This document shows positions 1 through 10,262 of a stretch of 64,000 nucleotides of DNA, one piece after another (the first letter of the stretch is position 1; each line of letters begins with the position of its first letter). A program made the translations under genes and the position numbers. The notes beneath the pieces were generated by a model. That model searched no databases. It had not been told where the DNA came from and saw only the letters and a list, made by a program, of their open reading frames with translations. This DNA is from Scilla litardierei (taxonomy: Eukaryota; Streptophyta; Magnoliopsida; Asparagales; Asparagaceae): the NCBI GenBank assembly GCA_030789695.1, contig CM061142.1, positions 149,875,266 to 149,939,265 on the forward strand. The letters run 5' to 3'.

Positions 1-694
1 ATAAGCAACTCACAAACTCCCTCAATTCCCTCTCAAGAGCTCTCATTCATCTTCATGCATTGAAGTCCAGCTCAAGCGAATTCATCCAAGTGCTCTCAAG
101 CATATCTCAACACTTGGAGATCCTCTTCCATGCCTTGCATCCATTCATGAGTAAGCATCTCAAGGCATAGGTAAGAGTATTTACTTTACTTGGTGAATTT
201 GTGTCTCTAATTCTCTTTGTGGGAATTAGAAATTTCTCTCTTTGTGGAAGGTTGTCTCTTTGTGGGACTTAGGATATTCTCTTTGTGGGAGTAACTCTCT
301 TTGTGGGAGTTTAGTGTCCTAGTGTAGGGCTAACTCTAATTCTCTGAGTGGGAGTTAATGACTCTGTGTGGGAGTCTTGATCCTCGTGTAGAATTGGTTG
401 GGTCCTTGTGTAGGGCATAAATCCTCTTTGTGGGGTATCTCCTTGTGAGATTTATATTCACTTCTCTGTGTGGGAATATAGTGAATATTTGGTGTGGCTG
501 GATGTACCCAAGTTTGGGGAACCAGGGTAAAACTTTGTGTTTACGTTTGGATTGATTGTGCTTTTTATTTCCTCTTACATTTATAATTCCGCATTTGCAA
601 GTTAAATGTTAATTGGACAATTTTACTGTCATTACACTATTCACCCCCCTCTAGTGTGTGTTGTTAGTATTGCAAGGGTAAGGTGATCCTTACA
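1..694 (+). repeat. Element A 5' LTR, R/U5 part only
   Basis: The start matches 6664 onward and the end is ...CCTTACA just before the primer site. It holds a degenerate array of CTCTTTGTGGGA-like units between about 215 and 480. Against the 3' LTR it shows scattered substitutions and lacks one roughly 20-bp repeat unit present there. Confidence 0.9.
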
Positions 695-696
695 AT

Positions 697-708
697 TGGT
701 ATCAGAGC
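697..708 (+). promoter_or_regulatory. Element A primer-binding site (initiator tRNA-Met)
   Basis: TGGTATCAGAGC sits two bases after the LTR end, as in most plant copia elements. It would prime minus-strand synthesis. Confidence 0.9.
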
Positions 709-730
709 GAGATTATAGCATACTGCAACA

Positions 731-2389
731 ATGGCATTCAACGCTACATCCGCGTGCCATGAAGAAGGTCACTCAACCGTTCGACCCCCGCTCTTCAACG
801 GAACCAACTACCCTAGTTGGAAGATCAGGATGATGATCTATTTGAAGGGTCACGACCTTTGGGACATTATAGAGTCGCCCGTTGAGGAGCCTACTTCACC
901 CGCGGCCTCGAGAACTAAAGCGCAGAAGGACTTGATCAGAGTCAATGCTAGGGATATGTGTGTACTCCATTGCGCCCTCACTCCGGATGAGTTCGATCGC
1001 ATCTCCATGTGCAAATCGGCCAACAGTATTTGGCATACTTTGGAGATCTCCTATGAAGTGCTTCTTCAGCATAAGGAGGAGGTTCAACCAACCAAGCCCG
1101 AGAAGGAAAAGGGGGTTGCACTCCATGTTGAGAAGGGGTCATTCAAGTGGATAAAGAAGTTCCAACAAGAAGCTCCGAGTGAAGAAGAAGAAGATATTAG
1201 CGAGGATGATTACATCGAGCTTTCCAAGCAATTCAAGGATTTCACGGCATTCCTCAAGGACAAACAAGGTATAACTTCGTCAAAGTTTGCCACCCAGTCT
1301 AACATGCTTGTTTGTTTCAATTGTGGAGAAAAGAGTCATCATGCTATTGAATGTCCTTCCAAACCCACCAAAGATACATATAAGGGGAAATGGAAGAAAT
1401 CTTGGAAAGGCAAGTCCGAAATCAAGAACCAAAAGAAGGGACTTATCGGTACTTTTGATGATTCTGATGTGGACACATCAAATGATGAAAAAGAAGAATG
1501 TTGCTTCATGGCTAATGGGGAAGAGTCTTCGTCAAGCTCAAGCGAGGAGGAAAGCGATGTGGAAGTCGAGGAGGAAAGCGATGAGGAAGCTGAGGAGGAA
1601 AAGCCATCCTATGAGGAGCTCGAATACCGCCTAAATGTGGCCTCAAATTTGGCAAGTAAGTGCATCGACTCATATGATAAAATGAAAGGTAAACTTGATA
1701 ATGCTATGAGTAGGGTGCATGATTTAGAGTCGTCTAGTGTAAATATTCATGATGCTTTGCATGTTTGTGACACTAGTGAGAGAGATACACTTCTCTCTCA
1801 AGTTAAGGAATTGAGCCTTACAAATGAAAAACTTGTTGCTCAAAACCTTAACTTAGAATCTCACATTCAACAACTTACGTTGAAATGTGAAGAGGAATCC
1901 CGTAAGCTCATAAGCTTTATGTATTCTAGGGATTCACTCCACGATTTGGTGGAAAAACAACATCCGGCAAATCATGGAGGATGTTTGGGTTATATTCAAA
2001 ATGTGGTACCCAAACCCACCTCTAATTCCTCTTATGGTACAAATACAAGAAATATTGCTAAAACACCTAAGAAGAATCACCATGCTTTCTTGTACAACAA
2101 TAACATCAACAAGAAGCATGTAGATCACGAGGTAATGAGGAAGAATGAAAAATCTTCATTTTTTGCTAAGAAGCAAAATCCTCATTCTTTGCATGCCAAG
2201 AAATTCACTTCTACACCTAAGCATGCCACATCCATCCCTCTTGCAAAGGCAAAACCCTTGCCTAGGAAATCCTTGAGATTATTGATTCCCACTAAGGTTA
2301 GTGTGCAAGAGAGGGATAGTTATATCAACTCTCTAGTTAGGGATGTGATCACCTTTTGTGATTACATTAGGAAATCAAACTCCTCTTAG
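731..2389 (+). CDS. gag: Gag-like polyprotein of element A (552 aa), internally shortened
   Basis: This is a capsid/nucleocapsid-like protein of a copia-type element. The N terminus (about residues 18-110) has the copia gag start with an FNGTNY...W motif (DUF4219/UBN2 type). A CCHC knuckle lies at residues 195-208 (C-x2-C-x4-H-x4-C), followed by a Lys-rich stretch, an acidic Ser/Glu stretch (about 245-295), a coiled-coil-like region and a basic C terminus. Compared with the gag of element D at 49352-51556, about 100 residues of the UBN2 region after IWHTLEI are missing in frame. The start is the ATG 23 bases after the primer site. The TAG stop falls about seven codons before the stop of the related reverse copy at the right edge, where TTG is present instead. 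The ORF is open, but function is doubtful because of the deletion. Confidence 0.82.
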   Translation: MAFNATSACHEEGHSTVRPPLFNGTNYPSWKIRMMIYLKGHDLWDIIESPVEEPTSPAASRTKAQKDLIRVNARDMCVLHCALTPDEFDRISMCKSANSIWHTLEISYEVLLQHKEEVQPTKPEKEKGVALHVEKGSFKWIKKFQQEAPSEEEEDISEDDYIELSKQFKDFTAFLKDKQGITSSKFATQSNMLVCFNCGEKSHHAIECPSKPTKDTYKGKWKKSWKGKSEIKNQKKGLIGTFDDSDVDTSNDEKEECCFMANGEESSSSSSEEESDVEVEEESDEEAEEEKPSYEELEYRLNVASNLASKCIDSYDKMKGKLDNAMSRVHDLESSSVNIHDALHVCDTSERDTLLSQVKELSLTNEKLVAQNLNLESHIQQLTLKCEEESRKLISFMYSRDSLHDLVEKQHPANHGGCLGYIQNVVPKPTSNSSYGTNTRNIAKTPKKNHHAFLYNNNINKKHVDHEVMRKNEKSSFFAKKQNPHSLHAKKFTSTPKHATSIPLAKAKPLPRKSLRLLIPTKVSVQERDSYINSLVRDVITFCDYIRKSNSS

Positions 2390-3346
2390 GTTTGGTTGCA
2401 TAATGTTTAGGTTCCCCACACACATTTGCATATTGCATGGGTATTGTGCTTGTATGTTTATTTGTAGCATACCCATTGTTTGTGTGTGTTTCATGTTTTT
2501 GAAAAATATTTTCAAATGTATGTATTTTTCATGAAAATGGGAATCTTGGGGTGTTTATTGACATGCATGCATTTTTGATCCATGTGTATGTCAATGTGGG
2601 AGTTAATATGTTATATGTTTAAAGTATTTTAAAACATATTTTGACTCTCATTTTGAGGATGTTTGAGATCACTATTTACAATTAGTCATCTTTGGTCTCA
2701 AACCAAACCTCTTGTTTATTGCCAACATATTTCATATTATGTTTGTTTTGGCAATATTCTTTGTGTATCATTGAAGCTTGATTTTTCCATATCTATTGCT
2801 TTGATACACTTTTAGGCCAATGGCTCCATTTATTGTATACTTGGTATTAGATCCTAGAAGTCAAAAGTTGACCATTTCTATGATCTAGGGGGAGCATGGG
2901 ATAGTGAATTGATACCCACTAGTTTTTTCTAACTTGGTATCATACATCCTTCTTTTCTTGCATTTTGTCACATCTTGGTTAAGATGACAAAGGTGGATAT
3001 ATTTGATGTCCACCTTTTTGAAGATGTCAAGGGGGAGAGATATATGCATTATGTAAATATATATTGGGAGATATATTCATATGCATATGGGGAGAGATAT
3101 ATCTATGGGGAGAGATATATAGGATTAGATAAAACTTGCATGCTTGCATGATATTGTCTATTTACAATTGGTTTATTTAATCCATACCTATTATATGTCA
3201 CCATGACCTTATTTGGTAAAATGAGTATTTACTATTGTGTAGCTCATTATTTAATTGGTGCATATAAGTAGGGGGAGCTCATTAGCATTTGTGCTTTAAT
3301 ACTTTGTATTTTACATAATGTGTGTCATCATCAAAAAGGGGGATAT
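2390..3346 (+). other. Element A 3' noncoding tail with repeated purine tracts and PPT
   Basis: No coding sequence is visible here. AGGGGGAG-like tracts occur near 2887, 3029 and 3270, and the terminal polypurine tract AAAAAGGGGGA is at 3333-3343, next to the LTR start. Multiple purine tracts upstream of the true PPT are a described trait of Sireviruses. Confidence 0.75.
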
Positions 3347-3525
3347 TATTGAGTATTGGTGTTTCATACCAATCTTATTTTGATGATGATCACAACATTA
3401 TGTTGTTGCTAATGACTCTCATGTTTTAGTCTCTCAGTTTTATTTCAAGAATATCTTTCTTGGAGACTAATCACTTGGTGTAAGGATGGATATCAAGTGA
3501 AGAAGGGCCAAAGCTTGGACTTAAG

Positions 3526-5716
3526 TGTTGGATCTGGATCGTAGCCTAGAGGGGGGGTGAATAGGCTATTAAAAATATTCGTGCAACCCACGAACAGTAC
3601 CACGCAGTTATAAGCACAGACAGAGTAATAAAATAGCAGACACAAAGTACGCACAGATATACCCTGGTTCGGTCGTCCCCACGACCTACTCCAGCCCCCG
3701 AAAGCAACTACTAGATAGATATGTAATCAAGTACAGCTACAATGAGTCAAGATCCCAAATCTACTCTCACCTAGCTCGTACGCACACCACGTGCTCTACA
3801 CTATCAGTCTAGTCAGATGCTCTCCCTCCGTGACGACTCCCAAGTTGTCAGGTCCCCAAAAGTAACACAAACAGGTAAAGTTTTCCCCTACGAAGATCTA
3901 ACACAATACTACACAAAATAATAATAAATAGAGTTTAGGAATCTCAGTTTGTGTAGCGGCGATGTCCTCGTCAATCAGCACGGGTCAGATCTCGTCTGAC
4001 GTAGATGTAGTCTTTGATTTCCGGATCAGAAGATATGGCCCTCCATAGTTCGGCTCCCCTCTCGATGAAACTTGCGCCTTCCCCCAAAGATTGAAACTCG
4101 CAGCCTTTCCCAAAAATTAGAACTTACGGTCTTCACACAAAATTGAATCTTGTAGCGCTCTCTTGTGAAAACCCCAATATGCACAGACTAAAAAGGATGT
4201 TGCACAAAAGAACACAGAGAACTCCTTTTATTAATGAGTGTGCCGGCCCCTTTGGATTATTTGTTGTATGTGCAGCTCCCTTAATACTTGTGCCTGCAAA
4301 ACGAATCACAACAAAGGATCTTAGTTTTAATTAATTACCCAACCAAAAAAAACATACCTCATGTGATCATTGGGATTCAAAGATGCGGCGGCCTGCTTGG
4401 AATTTTTCGGCCATGCACAAAAGATCTTGCACGAAGCTTTGCACACACACAAATCTGTGCACCCACCAAGCAAAATTCGGCACAATGAAAAGAATGGAGC
4501 TTACTCAAGGTTTTGCACTCTCAGAGACCGTGCCGCCGAATTTTACAGGCTTAATCAAAAAGAAACATCACCCATTAAACAATTCGTTGTATGCGCATGA
4601 CACAATTTGAAGGCCGGCACTTTGGCTCTTGATAATATCAAATTAGTTCTGTTTTCATGTTTTTGGCTTCACAAAAATAGGCATCTGTTTTAATTTGATG
4701 AAGATGTGAAAAGGCAAAACTCCCCAAAACAAAATCGGCCTGACACCTATTGTTTATTTTCCCTTGAAAAAGCAAAACGTGCAGCCTAAAGAAAATTTTG
4801 ATGAAGATGTAAAAAGTGCTGCACTCTTAAAAATTTGAGGATGATGATGCAAAAAAAACAAAAACCTGTGCTCTTCCCTTTTTTTTTTTCAGCAAAGATT
4901 GTTAATTGGTTCTCCTTTTTTTTTCAAGCTCTGAGAATTCGGCCCTCCGTTAGTTGCAGCCTTCTCCTAGAACAAATGAAGCACTGGCCTTTCTTTTATT
5001 TTTTTGTTCCTGCACCAAACAACAAGAGGAAGCATTAGTTAATTAGTTATAGAAAGGGAAAAAAAACTTACTTTTAATTCCCAACACAATGAAGCCTTTG
5101 TGCGGCTGCTGAGGAATTGTTTGGCTCTTGCGTTTTTCTTTGATGTGCTCTCTTCCTTTTGTCTTGGTGATTTCGGTCTGCTGCACTTTATGATTGCAAC
5201 AAAAATAAGACTGGCCTTGTGTGATTTCGCAAAGAACGAAGTGGGAAAAACAAAAGTTATGGCCAGATCCCTCTAATATCTTAATGTTTTCAACAAAAAT
5301 CATCAAAGCAACCAAATAAAACAGAGTATAGGCCGGCCCTCAAAGCAGCCAATCAAAACAACGATATTTGTGCCAGCCGCAGATTAAAGACTAATAGAAG
5401 CATGGGTTATATAGGAGAGGCTAGGGTTTTTGAAATGGATGGGATATTGCTAACCACTTTGATATTTGACCCAATCAATATGGGATTTGATTAGGAGATT
5501 GAATCTTTAATAGATTTGATCAAATCCCACTTTGAGACCAAATAGCTTTCTGCACACAGTCTCTTCTTCATTAAACTTGCTATATGCTTAGCAATTACTC
5601 CAACTATTGAGAAGATTATCGTTTCGCCTTTCCTAAAACACACAACACACACGTTAAAACGTTCGCACACGTTTGTTATCATCAAACACAACGTTCAGAG
5701 ATCGTTGCTACCAACA
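3526..5716 (-). mobile_element. Solo LTR of a B-related family (B'), reverse
   Basis: The insert begins TGTTGGATCTGG and ends GCTACCAACA, flanked by TTAAG at 3521-3525 and 5717-5721. In reverse its 3' end matches the end of the element B LTR (CTAGG...CCAGATCCAACA) and its 5' end resembles the B LTR start (GGCGAAACGATAAT). The middle differs from B and lacks the 48-bp tandem repeats. No internal region is present, so it is a solo LTR left by LTR-LTR recombination. Small ORFs inside it (for example near 4143-4610) have no recognisable product. Confidence 0.87.
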
Positions 5717-5984
5717 TTAAGGAGTGCCAAAGCTTGGAGATGATGGAGAGTATTCAAGGCTTCAAGATTGAAGACTTAGACTCTAAGGAAAGCATTGTAA
5801 TCCATGTAATTTACTTTATTGCTTTCTCTCTCTTTTGAGTCTAGGATTTATGTAATGCATTGTTAGATGGTTTACTCATTCATGCATATGCATTTAACCA
5901 TCTTAGTGAGCCTTAGGATTATCATAGAATCCAACCCAATAGGTTCACTTTGTCCAAAGACTCATTTGGAGTCTCTGGCTTTCC

Positions 5985-6515
5985 ATCAGCCGCCTGCTGA
6001 GGGAAACACAGTCGACTGGGTGATTTCCAGTCGCCTGTAGATCCTTCAACATTCGCCTGATATGCACAGCTCAAGTCAACATTTCAATTGACTCAAACTT
6101 GAGCTTTACGCACAGTCGACTACTGGTCAGTTTACAGTCGCATGTATAACTTACAGTCGCCTGTAGATTGGTCTTCATTCGCCTGTATAGCGTAAGTGCA
6201 ATCTCTGCTTCTCTCTGTCTTTTCTCCATCTTATTCAGCAGTCGACTGATTAATGTTTTACAGTCGCCTGACTAATAGACAGTCGACTATATTATTGACA
6301 TCAGTCGCCTGTGTGCTTAACTGGAGAAAGAGTGCAGCTCTCTGTTTTATTCCATCCCCTGCAGCAGTCGCCTGCTGAAGGATTTACAAGCGTCTGTCCT
6401 GTTCTCAGTCGACTGTACTGTCTTCATCAGTCGACTGTCCTGGCTCAGATTATAGCCGTTGGATATTTTCTAGCCGTTGATCAGTCGACTGTCTTTTGAT
6501 CATCAGTCGACTATT
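5985..6515 (+). repeat. Array of CAGTCGACTG / CAGTCGCCTG motifs in element A U3
   Basis: About 18 copies of a 10-bp motif, many perfect palindromes (CAGTCGACTG), occur every 20-45 bp. The array ends about 85 bp before the TATA box. The same arrays occur in the solo copy at 26034-26545 and the reverse copy at 61808-62340. Confidence 0.85.
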
Positions 6516-6600
6516 CATGTCGTTTTCGCCCAGTTTCTAGCCGTTGCAGAATCGTTTCTTTGGCTATTTTCTTGGGGTTTGGGGTTTGATATAGGGTTCC

Positions 6601-6609
6601 TATATATAT
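6601..6609 (+). promoter_or_regulatory. TATA box of element A 3' LTR
   Basis: TATATATAT lies between the palindromic array and the start of the transcribed R region; window position 1 corresponds to 6664, just downstream. Confidence 0.65.
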
Positions 6610-7378
6610 GAGTGTGCTGCCATCTCTTATGCTGCTTGATGCTATTTAATATCTTAAGAGATCTATAAGCAACTCACAAACTCCCTCAATTCCCTCTCAA
6701 GAGCTCTCATTCATCTTCATGCATTGAAGTCCAGCTCAAGGGAATTCATCCAAGTGCTCTCAAGCATATCTCAACACTTGGAGATCCTCTTCCATGCCTT
6801 GCATCCATTCATGAGTAAGCATCTCAAGGCATAGATAAGAGTATTTACTTTACTTGGTGAATTTGTGTCTCTAATTCTCTTTGTGGGAATTAGAAATTTC
6901 TCTCTTTGTGGAAGGTTGTCTCTTTGTGGGACTTAGGATATTCTCTTTGTGGGAATAACTCTCTTTGTGGGAGTAACTCTCTTTGTGGGAGTTTAGTGTC
7001 CTAGTGTAGGGCTAACCGTAATTCTCTGAGTGGGAGTTAGTGATTCTCTGTGTGGGAGTCTTGATTCTCTTGTAGGATTGGTTGGGACCTTATGTAGGGC
7101 ATAAATCCTCTTTGTGGGGTATCTCCTTGTGAGATTTGTATTCACTTCTCTGTGTGGGAATATAGTGAATATTTGGTGTGGCTGGATGTACCCAAGTTTC
7201 GGGAACCAGAGTAAAACTTTGTGTTTGCGTTTGGATTGATTGTGCCTTTTATTTCCTCTTGCATTTATAATTCCGCATTTGCAAGTTAAATTTTAATTGT
7301 ACAATTTTATTGCCATTACACTATTCACCCCCCTCTAGTGTGTGTTGTTAGTATTGCAATGGTAAGGTGATCTTTACA

Positions 7379-7517
7379 ATGAGGACTACCATGAAGGTAC
7401 CTGGAAAAATCTTGTATATAAAGCTTCTCGAGACGGTAAAGAGCTCTCTTATTCTAAGCACTCCAAAAACTATATTTACTTACTATATTTTATTCTGATT
7501 TTTCTAAGAGTAGTTTA
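7379..7517 (+). mobile_element. Left fragment of gypsy relic L (LTR)
   Basis: This strip lies between elements A and C and ends in GTTTA, the target duplication of C. Joined to 13427 it reads as a continuous gypsy LTR 3' portion, so C inserted into it. No coding is visible. Confidence 0.5.
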
Positions 7518-7567
7518 TGTTGTTTTTTTGTGTGTGATTCAGATCTCATGTATGTTGATTTTCCAGG

Positions 7568-7903
7568 CGACTTGGTCGAGAAGCTGGTTACTCGACCGAG
7601 CTGCAGGAGGAGAGCAGAAGCAACGGAGACAGAGAGTTGTGGGGTGTTTTTTCCCACGACTCAGGCGACCTCCTACTCGGTCGAGCAGGGGGGCTACTCG
7701 GTCGAGTTACAGGGGAATTTTGGTTGTTTCAGAAGTCCGAGAGTTTGCTGTTCTAATGGAAATACTGACTCGGGCCGAGTAGCTATGTTACTCGACCGAA
7801 TCGACTCGACTCCACCCAATGGAGGAATCAACGCATGTCAGCTCGGTCGAACAGCTCAGGCTGCCGAGCGACTCGGGCCGAGTCGGCACGGGCCCAGCCG
7901 AGA
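7568..7903 (+). repeat. CTCGACCGAG / CTCGGTCGAG motif array in C U3
   Basis: About ten copies on both orientations occur within 335 bp, including CTCGACCGAG, CTCGGTCGAG and CTCGGGCCGAG forms. It is repeated in the 3' LTR at 12622-12955 and shares its core with the gypsy F LTR array at 58681-59056. Confidence 0.8.
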
Positions 7904-7946
7904 TGACCAACGACCAGATGTGTTTTTCCTCAGGTTTTGGGGATCC

Positions 7947-7954
7947 TATTTAAA
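7947..7954 (+). promoter_or_regulatory. TATA-like box of element C LTR
   Basis: TATTTAAA lies about 45 bp after the end of the palindromic array. Confidence 0.55.
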
Positions 7955-8449
7955 CCTAACTATTGTTTTAGCCTAGGTTAGGACTCTATTGGATTATTAG
8001 AGTTTTGGATAGTCTCTAGCCACCCCACTTGGAGATTTTGTAGGGTTTTGGAGTTCTTGAGAGAAGGTGAGTTTATTCTTCTATATTCCTCCATTGATTC
8101 CTTCTTCCTTGAGTGAGATTGTGAGGGCTTGTGCGGTTTGACAAGTTATTATTCACGTGAGTGGAAGCAAGATTGTTACCCCGGGTGTTTGATCTCTCTA
8201 ATAGTGGAATCGTCTCGGAATGCTGGATGTAGGTTACAACCGAACCAGAGTAAATTCTCTTGTGTCTGCGTTTGATTTGTTGTTGATTTGATTAGTTTGC
8301 TACTTTCTATTGCAAGGTCATTTGGGTGTTTTGTTGGGGTGATTTGGGATCATTTGCTAGTCCTAGATTCCTGATCAGTTTATTAGGGTTGGTATTCCGC
8401 ATCGATCTCAAAGGCGTTGTTTCTTGCCAGTGCTTTTATTCCCAACAAG

Positions 8450-8461
8450 TGGTATCAGAGC
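8450..8461 (+). promoter_or_regulatory. Element C primer-binding site
   Basis: TGGTATCAGAGC, complementary to the 3' end of initiator tRNA-Met, lies two bases after the LTR end. Confidence 0.9.
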
Positions 8462-8501
8462 TTGTGGTTCGTTTGCAAAGGAAGTTAGTGGCGAAGGAAA
8501 G

Positions 8502-10262
8502 ATGGTGTCTTTGGAAACTTTGAACATTGAGAAGTTCACCGGCCGAAATGATTTTCGGATCTGGCTGACGAAGGTGGAGAATGTTCTTATGCAGAGGGGA
8601 TGTTATCAGATCATATTCGATGTATCGAATATCGATAAGGAGGTGAAGGAATCTGCTAAGGCGGAGATAGGGAGGAAGGCATATAGTGCGATTCAGTTGT
8701 CATTATCAGATAATATTCTGAGGGAAGTCTTAGATGATGCTACTGCATTTGATATGCGGAAGAAGCTTGAGGGACTATATATGAAGAAATCCTTCACGAG
8801 TCGCCTATATTTGCTTCAGCAGCTGTATACTCTCAAGATGAAGTCTGGATCAGCGGTGAAGGATCACATGGATGAATTGAATCGGATTGTGCTGGAGTTG
8901 CATGGTATGGATGTGAAGATTGAGGATGAATATCAAGCGGTTATCTTGCTGTGTTCATTGCTTAAGGAGTATAATCAGTTTGTTCGATCGATGATTTATA
9001 ACCGAACTACTTTCACCGTGGAAGAGGTAAAGGCATCGCTTCACACAGAGCAGCTATGTGGGAAGGTTCAAGGTAGAGATCATGTGAGTAACCGCGAAGA
9101 GGTATTGCATGTGACGGGTCGACAGGAAAGGAGAGGATGCTTCAAGAAGAACAATGACCGCTCCATGTCGAGACATTCGCAGGATAGGTTTGCGAACATC
9201 ACATGTTACAATTGCCAAAAGAAGGGTCATTATTCAAGCCATTACCCTAACAAGGTTAGGAAGAAAGGCAAGGAAACCGAAAAGGATACCGGTTCGGTAT
9301 CTTTGGGGATTGATGGTGAGCATGTCCGTGATGAAGGTAGAGTTACCGAGATGTTTTTCGCAAGTATTGCAGGAGATGCAAATATGGCATGGCTCATGGA
9401 CAGTGGATGCTCGTACCATATGACTCATCATAGGAGTTGGTTCGCGACATACCGTTCCGATGAGGATGGAGGTTCAATCCTCATAGGGAACAATGCAGTG
9501 TGTAAAACTATGTGTATTGGAACCGTTCAGATAAAGATGCATGACGACATAGTGCGTACACTTGCCGATGTGAGGCATGTCCCAGATCTGCGGAAGAGCC
9601 TAATCTCCATAGGTGTATTGGACAATGCCGGATGTAAGTCGGTCTTTGAAAAAGACCAACTTCGAATTTCGAAAGGAGCCATGGTTGTGATGAAAGGAAG
9701 AAAAGTGGGAAACTTATATGTTCTTCAAGGTACCACAGTTGAAGGTGAAGCATACGTAAGCACTACGAGCTCAGTTTCTGGAGATTCAGCCACATTATGG
9801 CATTACCATTTGGGTCATCCATGTGACAAGACCCTCGATATACTCCAAAGAAGAAAGCTGATTGAAGCCTCGAATGAGAGTGTAAAATTCTGCGAATCAT
9901 GTGTGTACGGAAAGAAGACAAAGGTGCAGTTCAACATGGGGAAGCATACTAGCGAAGGACCACTTGACTATGTATACACCGATGTGTGGGGACCAGGCCC
10001 AGAGCCGTCAAGAGGAGGAGCTAGGTATTTTGTCTTGTTCATTGATGACTACTTTCGCAAAGTCTGGATGTACTTAATGAAGTCGAAGGATCAGACTTTT
10101 GATATGTTTCGAGAGTGGAAGACCATGGTGGAGAAGCAAACCGGAAGGCACATGAAAGTGCTTAGATCTGACAATGGAGATGAGTATACCTCGAGGGAGT
10201 TTAGAAATTTCTGCAAACTCCAGGGGATCCGCCGTCATTTTAGCACACCCCGAGATTCGTAG
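8502..10262 (+). pseudogene. gag-pol: Element C gag-protease-integrase part of the copia polyprotein
   Basis: Translation starts at ATG 8502, 40 bases after the primer site. Residues 1-200 are a short copia gag (UBN2 type). A nucleocapsid knuckle follows (CYNCQKKGHYSSHY), with Tyr in place of the last zinc-binding Cys. The protease motif is MDSGC near residue 303. The GAG-pre-integrase region (LWHYHLGHP...CESC) gives the HHCC zinc motif, and the integrase core shows TDVWGP and FIDDY acidic residues and LRSDNG. The frame ends at a TAG (10260-10262) just before the conserved integrase Glu region (VEQMNRTL). The upstream frame is otherwise open over 1.7 kb, so decay is concentrated in the second half. 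Confidence 0.88.

Larger units (their letters stand above)
1..7378 (+). mobile_element. Element A: gag-only copia-type LTR retrotransposon, left end cut by window
   Basis: The order is LTR end (1-694), tRNA-Met primer site, gag ORF, long noncoding tail, purine tract, 3' LTR. The first 694 bases are repeated at 6664-7378, which pairs the two LTRs. There is no protease, integrase, reverse transcriptase or RNase H between them, only about 2.65 kb of internal DNA. This matches the terminal-repeat-with-gag class of non-autonomous elements, and the repeated purine tracts plus palindrome-rich LTR resemble Sireviruses (copia). The left target duplication lies outside the window, so insertion boundaries cannot be confirmed. 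Confidence 0.88.
3347..7378 (+). repeat. Element A 3' LTR, interrupted by a solo LTR
   Basis: It begins TATTGAGTATTGG (other family copies begin TGTTGAG, so the terminal G is mutated) and ends ...TCTTTACA. Without the nested 3526-5716 insert and its duplication it is about 1.84 kb, close to the other two family copies (1.73 and 1.80 kb). U3 contains the CAGTCGACTG-type array; the TATA box is at 6601. Confidence 0.85.
7518..8447 (+). repeat. Element C 5' LTR (930 bp)
   Basis: It starts TGTTG next to the GTTTA duplication and ends TTCCCAACA before the primer site. The CTCGACCGAG-type array is at 7568-7903 and a TATTTAAA box at 7947-7954. Its last 116 bp start with TGTTGGGGTG and are not collinear with the 3' LTR end. 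Confidence 0.85.

Noticed and set aside
697..708. Possible tRNA gene fragments at the TGGTATCAGAGC sites
   Set aside because: Only the 12-13 base primer complement is present; no cloverleaf surrounds it.
9234..9753. Minus-strand ORFs over element C gag-protease
   Set aside because: Shadows of the plus-strand frame, which has clear gag, DSG protease and integrase motifs.
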